Shown: positions 13,401 to 20,487 of the stretch, piece after piece
How positions within the stretch are numbered: position 1 is the first letter of the stretch
Layout of the letters: every line of letters begins with the position of its first letter
IMG/VR virus record: IMGVR_UViG_3300030106_004490
Coordinates: 1 to 20,487 of that record
Length of the DNA stretch: 20,487 nt
DNA from: a virus
Direction: 5' to 3' (one strand)
Position numbers and translations under genes: made by a program
The notes under the pieces: generated by a model
What the model was told of the DNA's origin: nothing
Seen by the model: the letters and a program-made list of their open reading frames with translations, nothing else
Database searches by the model: none

Positions 13401-14020
13401 CGCTTACGCTCCCGCAGAATTTCCAATCCACCGAAGCAGACATGCCGCCACGTGCTTTCGCTTGAGTCACTCGAATCGTCGGAGCTCGGAATCGATGTCG
13501 CGGTGTAAACAAGATCGAGATCGATCTCCGAAATGTGCAGTTCCGGATCGTCACCGTCGCCGCTGCCGACGTGCGTGATCTTCATCAATAAGCCATCCCA
13601 CGCTGTTTTTGTCGTGGCTCCGGTGATCGTCAGGCTGATTGAATCTGTGCGGAAGCTGTGCGGGTGCGTGTGCCCGATCTCTGTTCCATCGCACTCGAGC
13701 TCAACCTCGTTGGTAAGTGCTGTTGTGCCGTCCGATTCGAAAAGCTGGTATTTTGCGGAGTCGTCGTTCGTGTAGCAGAGCTGCCGAACTTTTGCTGTCA
13801 CTGACGTTGCTGTATCAAAGTTTGACGGCATATCTTCGAAACCGAAAAAAGCGGCTTCCGATGAACTGCCTTCGTCGAACACGTTTTTGATGTATTCCGT
13901 GTCATCAGCCGTGCCGGTGCCGTGATTGATCGACGCAAATCGCGTTGATTCACCGCCGACGATCGTCCACAGCGTAGCCCCGGTTCCGTCACTATTCGGT
14001 TTGACTGTGGCTGTCGCCAT
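13397..14020 (-). CDS. Beta-rich virion protein inserted between neck and tail genes
   Basis: This 207-aa protein reads as one beta-sandwich-like domain: NSDGTGATLWTIVGG at the start, DDTEYIKNVFDEGSSSEAAF, TSVTAKVRQLCYTN, SDSISLTITGATTKTAW and ELHISEIDLDLVYT, then a Ser/Asp-rich tail. The pattern resembles the C-terminal domain of the tail-tip protein at 7216-8505. It is not a standard neck component. A decoration or carbohydrate-binding-like virion protein is the likeliest role. Start ATG at 14020 with AAAGGCG upstream. Confidence 0.6.
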   Translation of the reverse strand: MATATVKPNSDGTGATLWTIVGGESTRFASINHGTGTADDTEYIKNVFDEGSSSEAAFFGFEDMPSNFDTATSVTAKVRQLCYTNDDSAKYQLFESDGTTALTNEVELECDGTEIGHTHPHSFRTDSISLTITGATTKTAWDGLLMKITHVGSGDGDDPELHISEIDLDLVYTATSIPSSDDSSDSSESTWRHVCFGGLEILRERKR

Positions 14021-14023
14021 AAT

Positions 14024-14590
14024 TCAAAACGCCTTTCCGGCTTTGACTTCTGCTTCGAATTGCTTCCACGCACCTTCTTTGAACGCGGCGAACATCGCAC
14101 TCCGATTGCTGTTTGCGATGTCTTGCATCGGCCTTGTGTAGGCCCAAAAACGTCCCGTGTTTCGTCGCGTCTTTTTCGTCATCCTGTCTTTGGTTCCGAG
14201 GAACAGCCAGTGCGTGTTTGCTGATCCGATGCCGACGCCTTTCTTACCGTTACGCCCTTTGCTCCGTAGCCGTGCGCTATCGGCTTTCGCCTTCTTCCCA
14301 GTCCGGCCAACCTTTGAACCGATCTTTGCACCACCGTCTGGTGCATCACTTCTCTTGAGGTTCTTCCAGCCGATCCCCTTTTTCGCCCCTTTAAACTTCG
14401 AAGGGATTTCAGCCTTCGCCGATTTTGCCATGACTTGAGCGGCTTTTGCTGCCCCGCGTGATATCACACGCCGTGCGGCTGTCTCTCGCATGTTTTTCAA
14501 CGTGCGAAGCAGCTTCCTGTCGCCTTCAATGATGGAGCCGCTACGCGCATTGCTCCCGCCTCCTTCGGCTAGGCTCTTCATGACTCCCAT
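14024..14590 (-). CDS. HK97-gp10-like neck/tail completion protein
   Basis: This 188-aa basic protein starts with helices (DRKLLRTLKNMRETAARRVI, GAAKAAQVMAKSAKAEIP), has a Lys/Gly-rich middle (GAKIGSKVGRTGKKAKADSA) and then HWLFLGTKDRMTKKTRRNTG before a final helix. This matches the HK97 gp10 / minor-tail-protein family, which links head and tail. It is coupled to the preceding gene by a TGATG junction. Confidence 0.75.
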   Translation of the reverse strand: MGVMKSLAEGGGSNARSGSIIEGDRKLLRTLKNMRETAARRVISRGAAKAAQVMAKSAKAEIPSKFKGAKKGIGWKNLKRSDAPDGGAKIGSKVGRTGKKAKADSARLRSKGRNGKKGVGIGSANTHWLFLGTKDRMTKKTRRNTGRFWAYTRPMQDIANSNRSAMFAAFKEGAWKQFEAEVKAGKAF

Positions 14591-14940
14591 CAGACAGCCC
14601 TCTTCGTCTGGATCTCAATCTGCTCGTTGTCCAGATCGAGAACAACGACAGACAGAATCTCATACGTCTGGCCGTTGTACGTCAGCCGCATATCAGGCGT
14701 GACGCCTGCAAGTGTGGCGTTGTACGGACACGTCCACACATGGCTGACGTCCGAGTGCACTTGATGCACTTTCCAGAACTCGCGGCCGCCTTTGCTGCTG
14801 CACTTCGCAAAGGCTGTGGTGTATTCGCTCCAATTGTCAGACGATGTCGGATCGATGAAGCCGTGAGCATCCGCCGTGGCGGTTTTGCTCAGGTTCTCAA
14901 CCGTGATCTTTTTGTCGTACTGCCGGACGCACGTTTTCAT
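14590..14940 (-). CDS. Head closure (head-tail joining) protein
   Basis: This 116-aa protein has the SPP1 gp16 / phage head-tail joining pattern: an N-terminal strand (KKITVENLSKTATADAHGF), YTTAFAKCSSKGGREFWKV, a beta segment around HVWTCPYNATLAGVTPDMRL and the ending YNGQTYEILSVVVLDLDNEQ. It closes the head exit channel. I chose the ATG at 14940, which forms an ATGA overlap with the upstream stop; the ATG at 14961 has no ribosome site. Confidence 0.75.
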   Translation of the reverse strand: MKTCVRQYDKKITVENLSKTATADAHGFIDPTSSDNWSEYTTAFAKCSSKGGREFWKVHQVHSDVSHVWTCPYNATLAGVTPDMRLTYNGQTYEILSVVVLDLDNEQIEIQTKRAV

Positions 14941-15506
14941 ATTTTGTGATACTCCGTCCATCGCAACGCAGCGATCAGACGTTTGTACGCGTCGCTGGTG
15001 CTCAAATCAGAGCAGTCGCCCCACTCATTTATTGCCCACTGTTGCACGGCCAGACGCGCCTCTGCGGGCACGTCAGAGCCTGCATCGCCATAGCCACCAA
15101 CGAATTCGACAACCACCGCGTTCGGTGTGTTCGATTCCGTCTCCGGCCAGTTTTTGTCCGTCTTCAGTGCAACGCGGGCCGGCTCGCGGATCGTGTCAAC
15201 GTGATAATCCGCCGAGCTCAGCGTCTGCGTGTCGCCGGCCGTGTCGACGTACGTGACCGACGTGACGGACTGAACCGGAGCCTGTCGGATCTCGATTTCC
15301 TTTTCGACGGGAAAGCCATCCAGATACAGCTTCACCGTCTGAGTGATCAGCCGACGCAACGAGTCGTGCTCCACCTGCCGGCGGGATGCCGTCAGCAGAC
15401 GCGTCAGCTCCGTGTCGAAATCACTCGTCGTGATTCGCAGCACGTCCTTCAGCTCGCTGAGCGTCAGCGGCTCAACTGATGGCTCTGTGGTGACGACGTA
15501 CGTCAT
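14937..15506 (-). CDS. Head-tail connector protein (phiE125 gp8 / gp6-like)
   Basis: This 189-aa protein opens with PSVEPLTLSELKDVLRITTS and DFDTELTRLLTASRRQVEHD, the helical hallmark of the connector family. It continues with IRQAPVQSVTSVTYVDTAGD and ends in helices (EARLAVQQWAINEWGD). These proteins form the ring under the portal. The ATG at 15506 overlaps the preceding stop by ATGA, with AAAGGCG as ribosome site. Confidence 0.85.
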   Translation of the reverse strand: MTYVVTTEPSVEPLTLSELKDVLRITTSDFDTELTRLLTASRRQVEHDSLRRLITQTVKLYLDGFPVEKEIEIRQAPVQSVTSVTYVDTAGDTQTLSSADYHVDTIREPARVALKTDKNWPETESNTPNAVVVEFVGGYGDAGSDVPAEARLAVQQWAINEWGDCSDLSTSDAYKRLIAALRWTEYHKI

Positions 15507-15667
15507 TCAGCCGACGCCTTTGGCTTGCGTTTCGTTGCTGTCTTCACCGCTTCGGCCTGTCCGCGTTCAATGAGCGTTCTGGCTTCCGCGTCGTCGATGT
15601 CAACGACTTCGCCGGGTGCGTTTGAAAAATACTTACCCGCACGGGCAATCAGCAGCTTTACCTTCAT
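15503..15667 (-). CDS. Small head-module protein (DUF7210-like)
   Basis: This 54-aa protein, MKVKLLIARAGKYFSNAPGE then VVDIDDAEARTLIERGQAEA, follows the pattern of small phage proteins found after the capsid gene (strand, G-x-x-Y, VVDVDDAEA, LI..G.A). They are thought to help the head-tail interface. Start ATG at 15667 with GGGAG upstream; the longer frame to 15718 would run into the terminator hairpin and is not used. Confidence 0.65.
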   Translation of the reverse strand: MKVKLLIARAGKYFSNAPGEVVDIDDAEARTLIERGQAEAVKTATKRKPKASAE

Positions 15668-15685
15668 CGCGATGACTCCCAGAAG

Positions 15686-15716
15686 AAAAAGGCGACGCCC
15701 CTGATGGAGCGCCGCC
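15686..15716 (-). terminator. Intrinsic terminator or attenuator after the capsid gene
   Basis: On the minus strand GGCGGCGCTCC (15716-15706) pairs with GGGGCGTCGCC (15701-15691), 11 bp with two G-U wobbles, loop ATCA, followed by TTTTT (15690-15686). It starts 14 bases after the capsid stop. A partial terminator here would raise capsid mRNA relative to the downstream genes. Confidence 0.8.
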
Positions 15717-15729
15717 ACGATTCGAGAAA

Positions 15730-17094
15730 CTACGCCTGCACCAGATGCTTGACTGGTGTATTCGTAGCGCTGGCAGTCAGCAGGCCACCATCAGCACGAT
15801 TGATCGCCACCCAGCCCACTTGGTGAGCGTCGGCGTATCGTTCGTTGAGGCGAACGAGGCTGGTATTCAGAACTTCGCGAACCTTGTAAGCGCCCATGTT
15901 GCCGAAGCAAACAGTGACGTTTCCGGTTCCGAGTTCCGGCATGTCGTTATTAATCACAACCCTATACCCCAACAACTCATCGGGAGCGGCTCCTTCGAGA
16001 CCAGCCCGCCAGATGTAATCGTTGCTGGAGTTCTTCAGCTTCAGCAGCGCCGTCTTGGTGCTGTCGTGCATCATGAACGACGCGCCCATTCGGTAAGCCG
16101 GATCGACAGACGACACGAGATCAAGAATCTCATCCGTCGTGATCGCCGCCGCTCCGGCCGCAGTCACGCCGGTGGCACTGCCAACGGTGATCCCGGACGG
16201 CTGCGAACTTCCTGTCCCGGTCGTGAAGTGCTGGTTCTGGATGCGTGCGATCCGCTCGCCCAGCATCGTCCCCAGTTCAGCCGCGAGATTGATCCCGGTG
16301 TCCTGCAGGATCTCAACCGACGTCTTGATGATCTTCGACGTGTATTTGTACGCGCCGAGCGTAAACACTCCGAACGTAACATCCTGTTCACTGTCGGTTG
16401 TGTTCTCACCGAGAAGTGCCCCGACGTTACTGGTATCATCCGCAGTTGGCCACGGAAGATCATTGCCGCTGGCAGTTCGCAAAACATCGGCGACGCTTCG
16501 CACGCTGCCGTAGGTCAGCAAAGCCTTTTCGAGATTCGCGACGAAGCCTTCTGGGATGGTGTAGCCACCAGCACTGTCCGTCGTGCTTTGTGCCGCGTAG
16601 ATTTCATCCAGCGACTTCGGTGCCCGTGCTGTCAGCGGAATTTCCAGAGCCGGAGCGCCACTGTCGAACGAGAAGCCAATGCCGGCAGCCTTTGCGGCGG
16701 CCTGTGCTTCTTCATCCATCAGACGCGGGTGCCCATGACGAGCCAGCCCGTCAACAGCCGCTGCGATCGCTTCTGACTTTGAAACTCGCGAAGCGTCTGA
16801 GCTCGGCAGCCGCGGTACGTTGCCACCGGATGAAACCAGTGCGTCAATGCTTCCGCGTGATCGCACAGCATCCAGATCGGCCTGAGCCGCTTCGATGCGT
16901 GCAACGCGATTCGCTCGCACCTGTTCCTCTGCCAGATGATCGTCAATTTCGGCTTTCAGCGTGTCCGCGTCGGCCATCATGGCGTCGAACTGTGCAGACT
17001 CATCTGATGTTAGCCCCTCTTCTCGCTCGGTTAAAAAAGCCTGAGCGTCTTTGATCAGCTTCACGCGCTGATCGACTTTGCTTTGAATGTCCAT
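15730..17094 (-). CDS. Major capsid protein, HK97 family
   Basis: This 454-aa protein has an N-terminal coiled-coil delta/scaffold region (about 1-75, Ala/Asp/Glu-rich), a linker with prohead-protease cleavage expected at about 90-150, and the HK97 fold: TTDSAGGYTIPEGFVANL (171-188), TFGVFTLGAYKYTSKIIKTS (E-loop and spine helix region), HFTTGTGSSQPSGI and the P-domain ending VGWVAINRADGGLL. It forms the icosahedral shell. The ATG at 17094 has AAAGG eight bases upstream. The order protease-capsid is normal for this family. It is preceded by a 180-nt structured gap and followed by a terminator. Confidence 0.9.
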   Translation of the reverse strand: MDIQSKVDQRVKLIKDAQAFLTEREEGLTSDESAQFDAMMADADTLKAEIDDHLAEEQVRANRVARIEAAQADLDAVRSRGSIDALVSSGGNVPRLPSSDASRVSKSEAIAAAVDGLARHGHPRLMDEEAQAAAKAAGIGFSFDSGAPALEIPLTARAPKSLDEIYAAQSTTDSAGGYTIPEGFVANLEKALLTYGSVRSVADVLRTASGNDLPWPTADDTSNVGALLGENTTDSEQDVTFGVFTLGAYKYTSKIIKTSVEILQDTGINLAAELGTMLGERIARIQNQHFTTGTGSSQPSGITVGSATGVTAAGAAAITTDEILDLVSSVDPAYRMGASFMMHDSTKTALLKLKNSSNDYIWRAGLEGAAPDELLGYRVVINNDMPELGTGNVTVCFGNMGAYKVREVLNTSLVRLNERYADAHQVGWVAINRADGGLLTASATNTPVKHLVQA

Positions 17095-17107
17095 TTTTCA
17101 GCCTTTG

Positions 17108-17172
17108 CAAAATTGCTTTGAATTTTGTTGAGGCCAAAAAAAAGCACGCCGGCCTCAACACGTTGAACGTGT
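17108..17172 (-). promoter_or_regulatory. Overlapping inverted repeats in the capsid gene leader
   Basis: The 180-nt gap (17095-17274) between protease and capsid genes holds three dyads: CAAAATT/AATTTTG (17108-17114 and 17121-17127), the perfect 10-bp TGTTGAGGCC/GGCCTCAACA (17126-17135 and 17151-17160), and ACACGTT-G-AACGTGT (17158-17172). The second and third overlap by three bases and cannot both form. On the minus strand eight Ts follow a GC-rich segment, so a terminator/antiterminator arrangement is possible. I see no convincing promoter and no reading frame in 17173-17274. Confidence 0.5.
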
Positions 17173-17274
17173 GAAGGCGGAGCGCGCTCTTGCGGTTTCC
17201 CCTTGTCGCAGACTTTCGCCGACTCTTGCCAGCGGGTTCGTCTGATCAGATTTTTCGATCTGTTCGTATTTTCG

Positions 17275-17988
17275 TCACGCGATTCTGAGCGTCAAGTCCA
17301 TTTTCGCTTTGGCGAGTGCCAGCCGTTCTTCAGGGCAGTATTCCGGCTGTTGTTTTGGCTGAATTGCTGCGGCTTGTGCCGCCAGTTCTTCGAGTTCTTC
17401 GAGCGTTTCTACTGCCACCGCGAACGGCTCAGCCGTAGAGCAGGCCGCGATCGTTTTGTTTGGAATGATTGAATCCGCGAACCCGGCCCGCTTCGCTTCC
17501 GCTGCGCTGAACCATGTCTCCGCCTGCATCCAGTCCAGAATTTGCGATTTTTCACTGCCGGATCGCGCCGCGTAGATGTCGGCCATCGAGTCTTTGATGC
17601 CGTCCAGAATTGACGCCATCTTTTCCGTTTCAGCCGCTGCTTCTCGCAGATCGTCCGCGTCGCCCCACGCCATCGCAGACGGCCCCATCGGATTGTGAAT
17701 CATATACTTCGCGTTCTGTGCCATCACGACTTCGTCAGACGCACAGGCAATTATCGTGGCGATTGAACCGACAACACCGTACGCATGAACGCGAACCGGC
17801 GCCGGGTGCGCCGCCAGCATCGAATACATTGTCAGCCCGTCACGAACGACGCCGCCCGGACTGGAGATGTACACGTCAAGCGGTTCATCCGTTGAGGCTG
17901 CCGCGTACTGTTCGGCGAACGTGTTTGCTGTGATCCCGTCGCCGCCTTCGGTTTCGCCGATGGCTCCATACAGTTGAATCTCACTCAT
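17275..17988 (-). CDS. Prohead protease, ClpP-like serine protease
   Basis: This 237-aa protein has the ClpP/S14 signatures: ISSPGGVVRDGLTMYSML (residues 41-58), catalytic S75 in GVVGSIATIIACASDEV, and catalytic H98 in YMIHNPMG. The acidic third residue is unclear in DWMQAETWFSAAEAKRAGFA, typical of phage members. It cleaves the scaffold part of portal and capsid proteins during head maturation. I chose the ATG at 17988, overlapping the portal stop by eight bases, rather than the frame extension to 18117, which is a shadow of the portal C-terminus. The last 50 residues are Ala/Glu-rich. Confidence 0.9.
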   Translation of the reverse strand: MSEIQLYGAIGETEGGDGITANTFAEQYAAASTDEPLDVYISSPGGVVRDGLTMYSMLAAHPAPVRVHAYGVVGSIATIIACASDEVVMAQNAKYMIHNPMGPSAMAWGDADDLREAAAETEKMASILDGIKDSMADIYAARSGSEKSQILDWMQAETWFSAAEAKRAGFADSIIPNKTIAACSTAEPFAVAVETLEELEELAAQAAAIQPKQQPEYCPEERLALAKAKMDLTLRIA

Positions 17989-19744
17989 TGTTTGTTTGCT
18001 CCATGATCGAGTCAGTGATAATTTCGCCTCGCTCGTCTGTCCACGTGGCAACGCACTCTGCGACAGCCCCAGCCAGACTTGTTTGCGAACACGAGCCAGC
18101 AACATCAAGCAACGCAATCTTACTGGCTTGTGCGTGTGTCTTTAGTGCCGTTTCAGATCCGCTGGCTGGAATCGTCGCGTTGCTCACCCACTGCGGATAA
18201 AATGAATCGAGCCACGCCAGAAAGTTCTGCTCCGTCTTCGCAGCTTTGACGACACGATCTTTCTCAATTTGCAAGCTGCGCGAAATGCTGCTGTTTACCA
18301 TCGCCCGCAAGCTAGCAGCCGCTGGCGAACTGTCTTCTGTCGGCTCCGGTGCTTCGAGCCGTAGCGGCTGAGCGGTGTCTGGAACGAACTCATCCTCCAG
18401 ATTGAATCCCGCCTGTGTCACAAGCTGGCGAGCTTCTTCAGCCGTCACAACTTTGCCGACGCCCAGATAAACCTTCTGAATCAGACTCGCAATCTCAACC
18501 TCAGACAACGCTGCCGCGGTTGTTGGTGCGTCGCCTTGCGCAGGACGCTCTGTGATCTCCAGCAGGTTCGCCGGCCGGTACAGTGCGTCACCGTTCTCAA
18601 CCGGCGCCATGTTCTCCGCGTTCCGCACTTCGTTGATCGTCATGTTCCCCGACATCTGCATTTTCGTATAGAAGTTCGCGCGATCATTCGCACTCATTCG
18701 CAGCAGTGCCCGGCGATTAAACTCGACGAAGTGCGAGTCTGTCCGCTGCTCCGTATCACTCAGCAGCTTCGTGTTTGCTTCGCTTTCAATTTCGCAAAGC
18801 CAGTGATCAAGACAGTCCGTTAAGAAAGTAGTGTTCTCTGACTCGAGACTGTTGTGGCTGGTGCGTGTCGGATCACCCAGCTTGTGCGGTGGACAGCCGG
18901 TGATGTTCGCGATTGTGCGGACTTCATATTCGCGCGTCTCAAGGAACTGCGACTGTGCAGGGTTTACAGTCAAAGGTGTGAACCGAGTCCCGTCTTGGAG
19001 AAGGGCGACCTTGTGAGAATTCGATAATCCGCTGACCATGCTGCTCCAGGCATCCATCGTGGCTCTGATCTTCGCTTCCGAGAAGTGCCCCGGCACTTGG
19101 AGCACGCCGGAGACGTTCGCGCCTTGCCCAAAGAACCGCGCCCCGAACCGGGAAGCCGCCACGCCAACCGACAACGCTTCCGCCATCAGCGTGACTATGT
19201 CATAACCCTTCATTCCGTCATTGCTGAGCCCACGACAATGAAAGACATCCCTTGAGGGTATCCGCACCTGCTCGCCGCGAATCTCTGTCACATACCACAG
19301 CTCCGCGTCCTGCATCGCAGGAAACGTGACATCAGGATCAAGCAGCACCAGCTGTGTGGCGTCGCCGCGGTTGTTCCGTTCGATCGCCGCGTATCCATTG
19401 CCACGGAGCAGGGCGTGCCCCACGAGCGTCTGTTTCAATGTGAACGCCTTCACATACTTGGAACTGCGTTTCTTCAGCAGTCGCGTGGCCGGGTGCAGCG
19501 TGTCTCGTTCTTTCGCTCCGTCCGGCAGCCGGCGAAACACATCCACCGGCAGCTTTGCCACGCTGCCACTAATCAACGACACAGCACGCCAGAGCGGCGG
19601 GTGCCCCATCGCGATCGTGGGCGAGATCTTCACGCCTGCTTCAGTGCCCATGCCGCCGAAGTAACGATCCCACGCGGCCGGATCTTGTAACGATACGGCC
19701 GGATTTTCGAGCGGTGCGTTGTTCTCGATTTCGTCTGTCTGCAT
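17981..19744 (-). CDS. Portal protein, HK97 family, with long C-terminal extension
   Basis: This 587-aa protein has HK97 portal features: GHPPLWRAVSLISGSVAKLP (residues about 48-67), VGHALLRGNGYAAIERNNRG, VFHCRGLSNDGMKGYDIVTL and ANITGCPPHKLGDPTRTSHN followed by LESENTTFLTD. Portals form the dodecameric ring for DNA packaging and exit. Typical HK97 portals have about 400-450 residues; here roughly 130-150 more follow, Ala/Glu/Ser-rich and helical (EVEIASLIQKVYLGVGKVVT, SISRSLQIEKDRVVKAAKTE). The start at 19744 has AAGGA eight bases upstream and follows the terminase stop by ten bases. Confidence 0.9.
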   Translation of the reverse strand: MQTDEIENNAPLENPAVSLQDPAAWDRYFGGMGTEAGVKISPTIAMGHPPLWRAVSLISGSVAKLPVDVFRRLPDGAKERDTLHPATRLLKKRSSKYVKAFTLKQTLVGHALLRGNGYAAIERNNRGDATQLVLLDPDVTFPAMQDAELWYVTEIRGEQVRIPSRDVFHCRGLSNDGMKGYDIVTLMAEALSVGVAASRFGARFFGQGANVSGVLQVPGHFSEAKIRATMDAWSSMVSGLSNSHKVALLQDGTRFTPLTVNPAQSQFLETREYEVRTIANITGCPPHKLGDPTRTSHNSLESENTTFLTDCLDHWLCEIESEANTKLLSDTEQRTDSHFVEFNRRALLRMSANDRANFYTKMQMSGNMTINEVRNAENMAPVENGDALYRPANLLEITERPAQGDAPTTAAALSEVEIASLIQKVYLGVGKVVTAEEARQLVTQAGFNLEDEFVPDTAQPLRLEAPEPTEDSSPAAASLRAMVNSSISRSLQIEKDRVVKAAKTEQNFLAWLDSFYPQWVSNATIPASGSETALKTHAQASKIALLDVAGSCSQTSLAGAVAECVATWTDERGEIITDSIMEQTNNE

Positions 19745-19754
19745 GTTTGATTCC

Positions 19755-20487
19755 TTAGAACAAAATCACGCCGGCGTTTTCATCGGTGTACGCGCCCGCG
19801 TCAGATCCGTATTTGATCCCCAGCGCCATGCCCATCAGCGTGGACACAATGCCGTCAATTTTCTCTTGCGACTTCTTCTTGTCCGGTTTGATTCGCCCGC
19901 CCGTGTCTTCAATCGCCACCGTGTTCGCTGCCATCCATCGCAACACCGCGTTGCCGTTGTGCTTGAATTTGCCGTTGCCGATCCACGCCAGCATCTGGCG
20001 GAATGGCTCGTTGAATGTTGCTGTTGTCTGCGGCATCTTTTCCAGCGCGTGCTGTGGAATGCCGTTCAGTTTCATAAGCTGCGTCGGCCCTGCTGCGTTC
20101 CATCCATCGAAGCCGATCTTGATCACGTCAAACTGCTCGCAGATGTCTGCGATCTGCTGCGCGACCTGAACCGTGTCGACTTCGTTTCCGTCCGTAAGTT
20201 CGATCATCCCCTGATCAGCGAACGTCCGGATCATTTTCTGATCCTGTTTGGTTCGCTGGTTCACCGTGTCCTCCGGCAGCCAGAACCACGGAAGCACCTT
20301 GCAGCCGCCGTCTTCTTCCGGAAACACCAACACGAACGCCGTCACGTCCTGCGTCGATGCCAAATCCAGCCCGCCAAAACACTGCCTGCCGTACAATTCC
20401 GCCTCTGCGTATTGTACCGCACAAGCGTCGTAGGCGTGCATGGGAATGATGCGAGACTCGTTCTCCGTCCACTGATTCAAGTGCAGG
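19755..20487 (-). CDS. terL: Terminase large subunit, C-terminal nuclease part (truncated by window)
   Basis: The reading frame is open to the right edge: residues L-H-L precede NQWTENESRIIPM, the conserved HLN-W segment of Terminase_1-type large subunits, so the true start lies outside. The visible 243 residues are the RNase-H-like nuclease domain: FGGLDLASTQDVTAFVLVF gives the first metal-binding aspartate, IKIGFDGWNAAGP the second region, and GGRIKPDKKKSQEKIDGIVS the last acidic site. It cuts concatemeric DNA for packaging. The ATPase domain would lie to the right. The TTG at 20480 is internal, not a start. Confidence 0.9.
   Translation of the reverse strand, partial: LHLNQWTENESRIIPMHAYDACAVQYAEAELYGRQCFGGLDLASTQDVTAFVLVFPEEDGGCKVLPWFWLPEDTVNQRTKQDQKMIRTFADQGMIELTDGNEVDTVQVAQQIADICEQFDVIKIGFDGWNAAGPTQLMKLNGIPQHALEKMPQTTATFNEPFRQMLAWIGNGKFKHNGNAVLRWMAANTVAIEDTGGRIKPDKKKSQEKIDGIVSTLMGMALGIKYGSDAGAYTDENAGVILF

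Noticed and set aside
15745-16776. 343-aa plus-strand open frame opposite the capsid gene
   Set aside because: It is an antisense shadow: the minus-strand frame is a clear HK97 capsid protein, and the plus product is Arg/His-rich with no recognisable motif.
18570-20487. Start of the terminase at the TTG at 20480
   Set aside because: The frame stays open to the window edge with conserved terminase residues, so the start is outside and the TTG is internal.
1-20487. CRISPR array, insertion sequence or rRNA
   Set aside because: No spaced direct repeats, transposase motifs, terminal inverted repeats or rRNA-like sequence were seen.

Overview
The window is a stretch of temperate tailed-phage genome with HK97-type (siphovirus-like) head and tail genes, or the same phage as a prophage. 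The host is not certain. Planctomycete-like features are the Ser/Pro/Gly-rich low-complexity virion protein, a tRNA-Pro 3' end without an encoded CCA, and moderately high GC; I treat Planctomycetota as a guess.

Right and centre (20487 down to about 3645): almost all genes read leftward and are tightly packed, often with ATGA, TAATG or TGATG junctions. The order is the classical one: large terminase (cut by the window edge), HK97 portal, ClpP-like prohead protease, structured leader, HK97 major capsid protein, intrinsic terminator, small head protein, head-tail connector, head closure protein, HK97-gp10-like protein, beta-rich virion protein, tail terminator (DUF3168-like), tail tube, small acidic protein, tail assembly chaperones G and G-T joined by a -1 frameshift signal, tape measure. 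Then come tail-tip or adsorption proteins: a 282-aa protein, a Ser/Pro-rich 429-aa protein, a 153-aa unknown and a 532-aa glycosyltransferase-methyltransferase fusion. The module ends with a membrane-anchored coiled-coil protein, a calcineurin-like phosphoesterase, a mini-zincin and a 31-aa membrane peptide. No endolysin is visible.

Integration and immunity region (about 2150-3640): a divergent tyrosine recombinase is the only plus-strand gene. It lies beside the 3' half of a tRNA-Pro(GGG), the likely attP core. A 79-aa Xre-type repressor or Cro-like gene reads the other way. Four related 16-bp dyads (consensus near TATTCC-N4-GGAATA) lie around it. Two of them sit at similar positions inside two look-alike promoters, one for the repressor itself, apparently leaderless, and one pointing into the left operon. 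A strong terminator follows the second promoter before any gene, which suggests a small RNA of about 85 nt or an attenuated leader.

Left region (1-2066): a leftward accessory or early operon with a ParB-HTH-like protein, an unknown protein, a winged-helix protein and a 61-aa CsrA-like RNA-binding protein, closed by a strong terminator. A further gene starts just after the terminator and leaves the window. Because phage-like genes lie on both sides of the tRNA fragment, the sequence reads best as an attP-containing, unintegrated or circularly permuted phage genome, though a tandem or composite prophage is possible.
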